Assembly (NCBI GenBank): GCA_963513935.1
Contig: OY740774.1
Location: forward strand, 95,983,668 to 96,047,667
DNA: 64,000 nucleotides
Source: Aphrophora alni
Lineage: Eukaryota; Arthropoda; Insecta; Hemiptera; Aphrophoridae
Reading direction: 5' to 3'
Position 1 is the first letter of the stretch; each line of letters opens with the position of its first letter. The notes beneath the pieces are model-generated. The model saw nothing but the letters and a program-made list of their open reading frames with translations, was not told the origin of the DNA and did not search any database. Below, piece by piece: positions 45,691 to 60,960 of the stretch. The translations under genes and the position numbers were made by a program.

Positions 45691-48600
45691 TGATTAAAAG
45701 TCCCTTTTAGCTATTTTCGTTTACAATTCAATTCATTATGATTTTGTATTGTAAATTCAAAGCAAAGTACTTAATTTTAAAATTGTTGATTGATATTAAA
45801 CTTCGTTTAAGAAATCGATTCGTCATGCTATATTGAAAATCCGTTTTTTGATATAAAGATGAGTTATATAAACTATAATATGTGTTAATAACATTTCTTT
45901 TACATGAATAATTTACCTGGTGGATTATCTGAACACTTGAGACAAGCCAACTTAATATTAGAATGATTGGACATCATTAGGGTAGTTAATTTTGTACCTT
46001 TTTTGAACGTTGAGAATTTAGCTTTCATTTTAAAGGTTTTTTTGTTTAATGAATAATGAATAATGAATAAAACTTCAATATAGGATATGTAGGAATGACG
46101 TAATTATAATGTTTTATTTCATACGTCTATATTATTATTTATTTTATTTCATACATTTATTTCAAAATAACAAGCAAAAAAAAAAAAAAAAAAAAAAAAA
46201 AACAGATATAAGTCACTTTAATCCAGAATGAAAGAAATATCATTAGAAATAACTTTCGCTTAAATATTATTTTATTTTAGATTTGTAAAATTCAATATAT
46301 TTACTTCAAATCATTATTTACCAATAATTTAAAAGCTGAGACGAATCAGGTAACATAACTTTTTTTTTCATATAGTTAGTTGTATACATATAGTTCAATA
46401 GATTAATTTATATAATGTGTCGGGAAATCAACTTTTGAATTAAAGAGGTTATTTTACAAAAAAAAATATATCTCTGTATATTTAGACAGGCAGATATTAT
46501 TATCTTTATTTCCATTTTTCTTACTTAACTAGTATTACGTCAATGCACATGAAGTTGAATTATGCATGGCTGTGATACGTATTACAATGAACGTATGGTC
46601 TAGAAAATTCGGGAACATATGTATTATACGTCGTTATTATATTGTTTTCTAATTCCGAGAAAAACTCAGTTTATACAGTCAGATTTTCAAAATCTCTATA
46701 TAATATTGTTTTCCAACATAACATAAATGATTATACTTATTTATTTAACAAATTTCAAATAAAAATATAACTGAAAAAAATTGATAAAAGTAAATTATTT
46801 ATTGAAAATCAAATTAAAAAGATATCTTAAAATAATTTTCTTCAATTTATTGTAAACATATAAATTAAATAAAAGTGTCAATGCTAAGGTTAATCAATAT
46901 CATATTGAAAACTTAAAAAAAATTGTTTAATTGTTAATCAAAATTATATTGTTTCCATGCTAAAAAGTTAAATCACCCCTTCTTTATTTGAGAAATAAGA
47001 TATTCGTGTTTTAATATATGAGTAGGTGCAATAACTGTAACATCTAAACATTGGTCATAGCTGATTCATGTAATATATTATTCACAAAATTAAAATTACA
47101 GAAAGGATATCATGTTTAGAAGAAAATATGTGATATTTTATAGCATAGTCCTGCCAGTAAAAGTAATATTATAAAGAAAAAAATCATAAGTATAGAATTC
47201 AAAAAAATGTATAAGAAAAAGAATAATTATTAATTTATTTCAGTTATACATACATATCTTTAAACAGCTTGTAATATAACCATTGATATTGATAATTGTA
47301 GAGTTGATAGATTACAACTTCAACTGTGTAAACACAGATAAGCTTGTCTCCAATTTATTATAAACTGCCATCCTTTTATACTCAAAGTGTTTCATTATAA
47401 CAGTAAACTAATTTGTCTTCGGAACATTTGTTAGCTCTAGTTGCCAACATAAATCTGTTTATTACATATATCTGAAACATTATATTCATTTTTAGTTTTT
47501 GAAATGTTTCGTTTCCTTCATGTCTTAACAATGTTTTTATGGTGTTTTCCTTCTATCAACACGGGTTAGGAACGTACAAATTCCATTTAATATTGTTAGT
47601 GTTTGTTTGTTATATATATATATATATTCAATACACATATTATATGTGTTGCTTTAATTTATACTAAAAACAGTAACACGTTATGGCGATGATATATGGT
47701 TATTGGCTATTTATAATCATTCAATGGGTTCCATTTATGAATTCATAAAGTATTTATTAGAAATGGTGATCAACACAATTTGTTTGAATTCCTAGAAGAA
47801 TAAATTAAGAATAAACTATAACTTTTCTTGATGTTATTTTTTTACGAAAAAGACGACAATAAATAAAGGTATAATTTATTCAATAAAGTAAAACAAACTA
47901 GTAATTGAAAGTAATTATTGTGTATTGTATTTATCCTCTGCACAACTATAGAACGTACCGTAATGTGCTCAGTAATAAATAAATATAATCAGTCTTTTGC
48001 TACAGTTTTTAATACTGGTATAAACTAAAAGCAATAATACTGCCATAAAAAAGTTCCCATTGAAAGCAACATACTGACATATATATATATATATATATAT
48101 ATAACTTAATAAATTAATTTTATGACGTAAAAATCTTGCAAATTCGTATTGTTTATAAAATATTATATACTTTACCTTAGAAGAAAGAATATTTCAGAAA
48201 ATAACAGTACGTAGATAAAATTATAGACGATAAACATGTCTTTCTAAAAATTAGTAAATATTTTATCAGTTCATAGTTACAGGTCCGTTGTTCTAGTTAA
48301 ATCTCTAACAATTTTTTTTTCTTAGTATAAATTAAATATGTTAATATTCATAGGTGAGTAGAGTTATGGTCATTAAGAGCCATGGGAAACGGATCTTTTT
48401 CCAGTCACCGAAGTCTGATCGATTGAAAAAAACTCTACTTCAGGACGTTCATAATTTATATCCTTTGTGTGAAGATGAAGGCTGATACGAATGACATACT
48501 TCTTCCTGCGGGTCGAGACATGTACAGAAATGTATGCATCTTATTTATACCAAAAATTATAAATGTATACATTTCTCAATTAATGTTATTTGTTGTATTA

Positions 48601-49159
48601 CTACTAGATATATCGCATTAATAACTACAAACCAATTTACAATCCAATTTTTGATTCTCTTTTTGTGAACGTTAGAGTCATAATTAACGCCATCGACCGG
48701 ATTTTAACGAATCTATTAGCTGAATAGTTCAAAATATACATTCAAAAACACACCTAAAATACAAATATTTAGGCATGCAATCTTAGTTATTGGATTATTG
48801 ATCATTTCTTTTTTTAAAAGGGTAAATTTTTGGTGAAAAGAGGTTAAGTTGTTAGAATACCACTTTTATTCAACAAACTTAAAACCTACTTCGAAATTCA
48901 AACAAAAGTTGTTTGCAAAGATTAAGTTTAAATTAAATATTATTCATTATAAATTAGAGCAAACATGACTTATTTTACTATAATTTAAATCACTCATCCC
49001 TGTTTAATTATTTGAATTCTTACTTCAAAAATTTAAGTTGTAAATTAAAAAGACACCATGGAATTAGTATAAAGTAATTTTATAAATCCACTATGTCACT
49101 TTAATTATGTATTAACAACCTTTATATGCTATTTAAATAATATTAAAGATCTATTCCAC
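45691..49159. other. AT-rich non-coding stretch
   Basis: No gene. A 27-A run lies at 46176-46202, the third copy of the 34.2-kb repeat at about 47310-47460, and short TA tracts near 47610 and 48080. A GC-richer patch at 48390-48545 is of unknown origin. Confidence 0.45.
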
Positions 49160-49370
49160 TCAATATCTCCTGGTTATAAAATATTATTCCTCACTTAGAC
49201 GTAGACCAATTACTCAAAGTCTTACAATAGCCCTTGAGACATGGCTTTCACTTCGTTTTATGACGATTAATGTCTTCATTCCACAGAGTGGACTACACCT
49301 CAATAGAGTTATTTATCTTTCATAAAGCATAGTTTGAACATTAATAGGAATTTATTTAGTGAATATTGGC
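49160..49370 (+). repeat. Dispersed repeat, copy related to 12548-12760
   Basis: It shares the ordered blocks around AGTCTTACAATAGCCCTTGA and ACACCTCAATAGAGTTA with the copy at 12.6 kb in the same orientation. The class is unknown. Confidence 0.6.
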
Positions 49371-49480
49371 ATTAAATTTCGAGTTAATTACCTTTGCTTT
49401 TCAGTACTAAAGTAGTTATATGGTATTTATAAAAGTTTTATATTGTTAGAAGTATTCTGTATTAATAAGTTTTAATCTTC

Positions 49481-49668
49481 TAATACATTTGTTTTTATTT
49501 TTTCTGCTTATTATGAACTCTGTATAATTATTTTAATATATATATATATATATAAATTCAAAGTAGTATATTTGTCAGTAATAAACGTTTGTAATATATC
49601 AATTATCAAATTCCAAATGTTACATTTTGTGCCAGTCTCTTTTAATTGTACTGAATAAATAATTTTGT
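49481..49668 (+). repeat. Direct repeat, left copy (partner at 50808-50991)
   Basis: About 188 bp, from TAATACATTTG to CTGAATAAATAATTTTGT, repeated 1.33 kb downstream with small differences, including a changed TA-rich stretch. The pair could be the long terminal repeats of a small non-coding retroelement, or a segmental duplicate. Confidence 0.75.
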
Positions 49669-50807
49669 TAAAATATAACAAATCTAATAACGTAAACATT
49701 CACTTAATACGATAAGTTAAAGGTGGTAGACGTCAATAAAATTGTAAAAAAATATCAATAGTGTCCCAGTTTTACCTATTGATGAGGAATGGAAAAAGAA
49801 CATAATTTATAAAAAATAAATATTTCTATTGCAACTACAAATATTTTAAATAATCGGTTTATTTAAAACAAAATATTATTGAAAATCTTACTGAATACGT
49901 ATTACATAGGGAAGAAATAATGTCCCTATATTCGCAAAGAGTCTTCTGTGCATCAAGTGAAATATAATTTACTTCAATAAAACTTAATATACGAATTTCA
50001 TGTAATACCTAATAACTGATATCTCTTACCAATGATGAGTGCCCATCTGAAACTCCATAGTTAGGTACGAGATGATATTATTCATAGCAATTCCTAACTA
50101 CTGGATGCCGTAGATCAATCATTTATAGTGATATGGTCTCACAGAAACTGATGTTAACACATGGTATACATCCTAAAATTTACCTTAATAGCATATCTTT
50201 TCCATGAATAACTGATCTCATTGGTTGTGACCCACCAATAGGAATATGAAAATTTTGTTTCTAACCAAAACCCACCGAGGCCCAACTAGTTTGTATTAAA
50301 ATTAGGACTAACTTTTATTAACTCTAATTCCAGAACTCATGTTGGTTTTAAACATGATAGTTTCAGTAGTCTATTGGACTATATTATAACAAAACCAAAC
50401 CTAAACTAGACAAAGACGTTTTGGTAAACCTATATTTATATTTCTTTAGTGTTAGCAAAAAACCCAAAAAGATTATGTTAGAATATTTATTAATATAATT
50501 TCTAACATTCTAGACATAAATGGAATATTAATTATGTAAATATTACAAGCAGCTGGGAAATTTTCAACTAGTTTGGTTAATATAGGCTGATAATATATAT
50601 TTAATTTAAGATTATATACAACCATTTTGCCCTAGATTAAAGTAGTTTGTCTTGAAATCAGTTTTTACCGGGGATACCTTAATTGAAAAATAAGTATCAC
50701 CTGTTTCCTTTGCATTCGGATAAAAAGTACATCTGAACTTCAGTCTTAGTTAAACATCATTTTCTGCCGTATTATTATTTAATTTTTATTGATACATTTT
50801 AAACTTG

Positions 50808-50991
50808 TAATACATTTGTTTTTAGTTTTTCTGCTTATTATGAACTCTGATAATAATTTAAACTACATATAATAAATAATTCAAAGTAGTATATTTGTCA
50901 ATAGTGAACGTTTGTAATATATCTATTATCAAATTCCAAATCTTACATTTTGTGCCAGTCTCTTTTAATTGTACTGAATAAATAATTTTGT
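50808..50991 (+). repeat. Direct repeat, right copy (partner at 49481-49668)
   Basis: It shares GCTTATTATGAACTCTG, AATTCAAAGTAGTATATTTG and TTGTGCCAGTCTCTTTTAA with the left copy in the same order. No TG...CA ends or primer-binding site were recognised. Confidence 0.75.
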
Positions 50992-53608
50992 ACTGATAGT
51001 CTTTCCAACAGAGACGGTGTGATACGGAAAACATATCGTAAAGCTATATCTGCTTTTATCTAGTTATTTATGTTTTAAGATTTATCACGCAGCTTTAGCT
51101 TGTCTAATATGGTCGTTATCATTTTGTATTTTTCATATTTGTATATTGTTAAAATATATTCAGTTAATACAACAAAACTATAGATATATTATATTGATTT
51201 TTTTTTCAACGACATTCATAAAAACATAATTATTGAGAGTAAAGTTGGAATTTTGTTGTTCAATACACATAATATTATTGTATTCTTGCCTTTGTAGAGT
51301 TTTACATTTCAGTTTAAATTATAGGCTCCTAATTAAACGCCACGCCTGTGTGTAGCTATGTGTCCTGTTGATAAGCGGATCACGTTGACACTAACCAGAT
51401 ATAAATGCTAATGTGGATATTACCTGGCATATTAATTCAAAGGTCTCGGTACAGAGCACATGATTAAACTACTACTTCTGGTAGATGAGTTAAACCAGTG
51501 ACCATAACAAACATTTTACGTAATACAATATGATAGTTTAAAACGAATGTAGGTTCTTATAGACCAAAAATGGCGGCCGTGGTTCTAGGAAGGAAACAGG
51601 GGTGATAAAAAAATGGACCAGGATGAGAAAAAGTGGTGTTAAAGGGTACACCTCCCCCTCCACTCTCCATTAGTCTTAAAGTGGCGCAGATTATTTTAGT
51701 GGTGACCCAAAATTTATGCTGTTTATTGTGGGATAACATAATGATGGATGGCTGATTTGCGACTCCAATTTGGTTGGGAAGTCGGTACATTTGACGTAAT
51801 CATATAAGAGCCCTTGTCAACTCCAGTCTATCAATACAGACTGCTAACGTATTATATAAATATAAATATTATAGTTTAGAAACTAGCTATTCTAAATTTT
51901 AAAAAGGTATATATTTATATATATATATTCTATTCAAAATACATTAAAAAGTTATATATATATATATATATATACTGGAAAAATATAACATAAATTGATT
52001 CCTGTCATGACATAAAGAAAACTTGTGAAATTATTAAATCATTAACACCATATCTGTCCAAACTGTATGTAAAACGTGTTATTCTACTTTTCAATGAAAG
52101 AATAATTTCACAATAATTAATCTATTATTTAAAATTTAGTACAAAAGTTGTTGTAAAATTAACTCTTTACGAAAAAATATCATTGTTTAGTTATTCGAAC
52201 TAACATACTCAACAGCCTTGCATGAATTGAATGCATTTTATATCTTTAATATTCTACCCAAAAATGAAGATATTTGTTTATACATATATACTGTTGTTTT
52301 TATGAAATACATCTATTATATAGTTATATATCAAATTAAATATGACATTGATGCTCAATCCTTTTTATTACACCCAATTACTCTGTCCTACTTAAAACCA
52401 ACAAGCGAGTGCATAACAATCTCCTGTCGAGTAATATTTTATAATATATCAGGGACGATAAAGTATTGTGAGATTTATCATGGACATCTTTTTCAGACGT
52501 GAATAAATCAAAGGACTCGTTCTGGTTTTGTTCTTCTATTTTTAGAAGTTATAAAGCTTCTTTTTATGACAAACATAGTTGAACGGGTTTTAATTTATTT
52601 TGTGTTCATCAAAGTAATAATATGAGTAAAACTGTAATGTTTGAATATATAACAAAATAACTATTTGAACCCGATATATTTGCTTCTCCATAAAAAAAAA
52701 GTATCTTTAGAATTTAGTATTTATTTAATTGAATAATTTCCTTCAATATATCAAAATTGAAGGAACCAGAGAATCATTTCCTTTAAATAGTTACTAGTAA
52801 TAAAACGCGCTTACCTACCTGATATACCTTATCCTAGTAAGAAAGTGAGTAGCCTCCCTATAAGAATTGTTTTTTATCTCCAGACACAGGATGCAAAAGA
52901 GCTTACTATCCATTTTTTTCTATTATAAACACAGGGAATTGTTTATATTCATCTACGACAGTTTTTGTTTGGTATTACAGGTAGCATGCGGGTTTTAATT
53001 CCAATCTATAGTATTTAATTAAGCGGAGTTACCTGAAAGTATCATTGATCCATGGTGTTTTATTACATTTTGTGTTTTCACGTTCCCTGCGAATAACGTG
53101 AAGTTATAAATAGGAGGTAATATAACTTTCCGTATATGATTGGTTTTTGTTTTGTTTATTTTAGAGGGCGGGAATCACCGAAATCTTTCATAACATCTCT
53201 GTATCAACCATCTAACTGCATTTACGTATTCAAAATATACCAAAAATGAAAGTAATATTTTCCATGTTCTATCGTTTACTCTATAAATACACGTTACAAG
53301 AACTAAATTGTTAAAAATTATTGCTTTAAGGTTCATCGTGTATAGAATGCTTTGATTTAGAAGAGTCGCCTAAAATTTGAAATATATATATAACACATAA
53401 TAAGTAACAAAATTAAATAATTATCATGTTTTAACTCGACTCGCAGTTTCCAATACAATTTAGAAACATATTATAACGTTACACCGTTTTGAGAAATATT
53501 TAGTAAAATACATAAAATATTAACTTCCATTCTGTAAGCAATAATAATAATATTGAATTAATAAAATTATTGCAATTTGCAATTGACCCACAATTTCAAA
53601 ACTAATAA

Positions 53609-53613
<5 letters not shown>
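50992..53613. other. Non-coding stretch with a GC-richer patch and a dispersed repeat
   Basis: Bases 51340-51800 are GC-richer, with GGCGGCCG and a short frame on the minus strand, but show no known domain. Bases 52348-52510 are the second copy of the 25.24-kb repeat. A TA tract lies at 51952-51974. Confidence 0.45.
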
Positions 53614-56815
<3,202 letters not shown>

Positions 56816-58579
56816 TTAATGTATACCCTTTAACTCATCAATGTAAACTCTAATGGTGTTATGAGGTTGGGCTGGCAGCTCTTTAAATATAGATTTCCCA
56901 TCCCTTGTCTGATAATCTTGTACAGGTGTTGACATTATGCATTTGAAGCCCAGTGAATGAGCGGTCTTAGAAGCATAATAATTGGTACAATCCATCCTTA
57001 GTAGACTGTAATCAAGCTTACGTGCTATATTTCTCGAGGCTTGAGTTAACAGTTTAGAGAGACCATGATGGCGAAACTTTGGATCTATAACTAGACGGAT
57101 CTGCCAGATATTGTGGACGTCGAACTTTTCAAAAATGCGAGGTTGGAGCTCAAGATGGGCCCAGAAGAAACAAACTCTTCTGGAAGAATCGAGCGTGGTG
57201 TTTACTGAAACATATTGGAATAAATAAATACACCTAATTGTACTTTTTACAATAATACTTATTATTGATAAGGATCATTCTTATAGTTGCAATAAATTTA
57301 AAAAATATAAGAAACGAAGTCTTATTTGAAGTAAATATTGATCAAGTTTCAGTGTCATGTGAAGAATATAAAAATTGTGAAACTAAAAGCCTAGGAAACC
57401 TAGATCTATATTAGAATAATAGAGACCAATAATCAAAAATACATACATACACACAAATATGTACAGAAAAACTACTGAAGGTGGTTTATCTAATAAAATA
57501 ATGTGCAATTCATAGTGCAACGTGTTGTTTCGCACCAAGGCAGGTGGCTTTTCATCCAGTGTTAGAATTGTATGTGTTAAACAATGATTTGTTTTCTTTG
57601 ACTTACCGCCAGCATACCTTGATTAGTTCTTTTTTCAGTTTATGTTGTCATATATCTCATTACACTACACGTGTTGCGGACATTATCCTCCATCGTCGGG
57701 TGATAACACTTAGGTTAAACATTCAAGTGTTATCACCCGACGATGGACGATAATGTTCGAAACATGTGTAGTGTAATGAGATATATGAAATATAAACTTA
57801 AAAAGGAACTAATCAAGGAATGTTGGCGGTAAGTCAAAGATAACAAATAGTTATTCAAGCATATCCGGTTGCTTTAGACTATTAATATGAATCACTTGTT
57901 ATTTCTGTCAACAGTTTATTATTACTTGTACTTTAAAAATTTCTCGTTAGAAATAAACTTTGAGATATCAATAATGCAGATTAAAGTTTTTTCTATTCTC
58001 TCTGTTTTGGGAGAGGGGATGACAATCAAAATTTTTACTCTTCATGTGAAATACGTAATTCTCTTATCAGTATTTAGTTCCACAAAGTAACCTAAGCTGA
58101 AAGTTCTACATTATTTAAAATATATTGCATTCAGTGAGGTGTAATTCTTTTGATGCATAGTTTTTATAAAGGCATTTTAAATATCTTGTCTAACATTTTA
58201 CACAAAATATTTTTTAAATTGAATTATAACAATATGTTATTATTGTGTATAATATAATTTACCCAAAATAAACACATTTTAATTGATCTAACCTAACCTT
58301 ACCGGCAAGGTCCCGAAGTTTGGTAGCTTCTGCACGTGTTGTGACGCTGTTTATAGCAACTCCCATCAGTGAACCATCTGCAGATTTAGCTATAATAGAA
58401 TTACCCTCTTTCACTTTATTAATTAAATAGTTTATCATGCATGACTCAATTTCGTTTCTCTTTATTCCAGAACAAGTAAATAGGGGGTCATCTATTATGT
58501 AATTGTTCAAGAGTGTTTTGATTTTAGGAACGTCATCTTCAGTAGGTTGTGTCACCTTGGCCTGAAGACAGACTACGTC
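56816..58579 (-). CDS. Arylalkylamine N-acetyltransferase-like (insect AANAT, GNAT family), two C-terminal exons; 5' exon(s) not identified
   Basis: AANATs acetylate dopamine, octopamine, serotonin and related amines with acetyl-CoA, acting in cuticle sclerotisation and amine inactivation. The upstream exon (58579-58303) follows an acceptor (TATTGTTACAG) and contains TEDDVPKIKTLLNNYIIDDP and SLMGVAINSVTT, ending at donor GCCG|GTAAGG. The last exon (57204-56816) follows CCAATATGTTTCAG. The phase-1 junction joins the two in frame, giving about 221 residues. The acetyl-CoA loop is IDPKFRHHGLSKLL, an RxxGxS variant of the usual RxxGx(G/A). Then come YSLLRMDCTNYYASKTAHSL, GFKC and the C-terminal DGKSIFKELPAQPHNTIRVY. 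The initiating exon is not identified. An AATAAA overlaps the stop codon. Confidence 0.85.
57588..57848. mobile_element. Inverted pair of Penelope-type ends inside the AANAT-like intron
   Basis: Arm A (57588-57714) and arm B (57727-57848) are imperfect reverse complements joined by a 12-bp spacer. Both carry TGTTATCACCCGACGATGGA in their own orientation. Arm B plus its flank to about 57880 is the same family as 18020-18178. The foldback lies within the 1.1-kb intron (57205-58302) of the acetyltransferase gene. Confidence 0.7.
57737..57778 (+). ncRNA. Hammerhead-like motif, relative of 18031-18079
   Basis: CCGACGA (57737-57743), stem II GGAC/GTTC with loop GATAAT, GAAA (57759-57762), helix III AC/GT with loop ATGT, and GTA. 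Helix I is partly degraded compared with the 18-kb copy. The opposite arm has GCAA in place of GAAA. Confidence 0.45.
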
Positions 58580-58977
58580 CTGTAACAATAAAGCAATGTT
58601 ATGAACGTATGCAAAGTAGACAAGACATCAAAGTAGATTCAAAATGTTACGAGGGAGATATTAGGTGAAATTTCACCTTTCGATTATTTTATGAATTTAG
58701 CGGCATATTTTAATAATATGCTAAAACTAATACCTTTAAATAATAATATAATAATTTCTGACATATGTTTTGATTATTAATTGTTGATGATTACATTTAG
58801 TATTATTGGTAAATATATGTTGATACATTTACCATTACTACTTGTGAAATAATATTTCAGTAAATGATGTATATCTCTTTATATTAGGAAACATTAATCT
58901 TATAAAAAACAAGGAATTATTTGAAATTGTTAAAATGATATATTATATTAAATGCCATATAATAATATGCAGACTAC

Positions 58978-59008
<31 letters not shown>

Positions 59009-60809
59009 TTGTGTAATTAGACGTTTTAGTGTTCTACACGTATATTCTTGAAAAAATAAAAATGCACTTCGAGATTAACACATCTCGCAGGTAGCAACAT
59101 TTATTATAAACAAAAATTGCTTTGAAAGTTAGAAATAAATATTAACATGAGTATATAGAAATGACTTGCTAATGTGAAAAAAAAAAAGGAAAATACACAT
59201 ATGAGAATCAAATTTATTTTCTACCTAAAACAATCTATTTTTTAAAATAAGTTTATCAAAATAATTTATATCTACTTTATTTAATTGAAGAAATTATCTT
59301 CAATTCATTTTAACCGATTATTTGTTGGAACTGAATATTAGTTGCAAATACATTAAGGAATGTTAATATAACCCTACTAAAGAATATGCATTTTGACACT
59401 GTTTTTAAAAGAGTGGTTAAACACTACGCATACAATTATAATTAAATTGTTAAATTTACACAATACTGTATATCAAAAATAAATCCGTAATGCACTACCA
59501 ACTCTATCTTTTCATTCTGAAAATTCCGATCCCTACTTAATGGGTCAAGTTCAAGTACTATAGTGCAGTTGACTCAATATTGTCCATGTTATAAAGACTA
59601 AATGGTGGGAACCAAGAGCTGATTGCATTGAGGCCGGCCGCGTCCTTGACGTCAGTGGTGGAAGGAACTCAGCTGTTTGCTTCTCGCTTCCCTCTCCAGT
59701 TATTCGTAGTAAACTTGAGCAGAGAGTGTATAGTAAATAAACTTGTTTTTATTAACATTGTAATATTATTATGTTTAAAAATACCAAGAGTTTTTTTCAG
59801 TTTTATTTTAAAAATAAACTAATAGATAATTACATAGTTTTCCATTGAAAAAATAGATAATTACATAGTTTTCCCTTGAAAAAATAGGTAAACATTTTTT
59901 TAGTTTGTGTGTTATCTTCATAGAATAATTTATGAACACATTGGCTGTAATAGGAATGAAAATTCTTAACTGTTTTCATTAAAATATTAATTTTCAGAAA
60001 TCATCGATACTCGCATGTTAGCCAACAGATACATTTTCAGTTCTTAATTACCGTATTTGTTTTCCACATTTCGCTAAAGAAGATTTCGAACACTATTTCA
60101 GAGCGGAATTTCTCAATGTAAAAGTTACAAAATACATAGGAATCAAATATTGTTCCTCATACGAAATATTAATTGTAACGAATAACACTGATTATACGAG
60201 AATGTAATAGACAGAGAAATGCAAGAGTAAAAACATTTAAATAGAATCATTTCAGTTTAAGCGATGGGATACAAATTATACAATTATTAAATGGCAGAAT
60301 AAATAAGTCTTTTTAAAATTAGTAACTTACACAACGATTTAAAAATTGCAGTTGAAATTTGAAGAAATAATCGTTAAATTTAAGGGTTGAAGAGAAAAGA
60401 ATAAAATAGATTTTTGAAAAAATATGACGAGGAGTTTGTTCATGAGTTAGCTAGTGAATAAATCGCAAAATTCTAAATGTTAAATTATGAAGAATGAATC
60501 ATTATTTTCAGACTTTCAGAAGAAAATAATTATCATATGCAAATGTTTAAATTGGTCGCAGAAGAGATTTCAAAACCGTTACTTTATGGTCCTTAAGCAA
60601 TAAAAGCAATGACATTTTTTCGTAAATTTGAAACACACACTTTCCATTCACAAATATTATAAAACTGAAATTTTAAGCCTTTCCCTATTTCCAGTAATCT
60701 CAAAATGTATACATTTGACTTTTAGTAATTTAAAAGCTAACGTTAACATATTTATTAATCATAATTAATCTTACAACAGATATTTCTTCTTGAAACTCCA
60801 TATTCAAAG
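58580..60809. other. Upstream region of the AANAT-like gene, with a GC-richer island
   Basis: The unseen first exon(s) of the acetyltransferase gene should lie to the right. A GC-richer island at about 59600-59720 (with GGCCGGCC and TGACGTCA-like TTGACGTCAG) stands out and could be a promoter or first exon; no start codon with a donor was fixed. A 28-A run lies at 58978-59005 and a 31-bp perfect-to-near-perfect tandem repeat at 59821-59882. Confidence 0.4.
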
Positions 60810-60960
60810 ATTAAATAAAGCAATAAATCTAAAGTTTCAAAATTATTTTAATATTAAAATGAACTACAATTGTTTCGCCTTGAGGCATCATCGGGAAACA
60901 ATTGTAGTTATTTTACTATTTAAACAATTTTGAAACTTTAGATTTATTGCTTTATTTAAT
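60810..60960. mobile_element. Penelope-type foldback with hammerhead core in the loop
   Basis: Arm A (60810-60876) and arm B (60894-60960) are reverse complements with modest divergence. Between and partly within them, on the minus strand, lies CCGATGA-T-GCC-TCAA-GGC-GAAAC-AATT-GTA (60894-60865): a hammerhead core with U4 changed to C, a clean three-pair stem II and a minimal helix III. It is related to the Penelope end at 26.2 kb. Confidence 0.6.
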
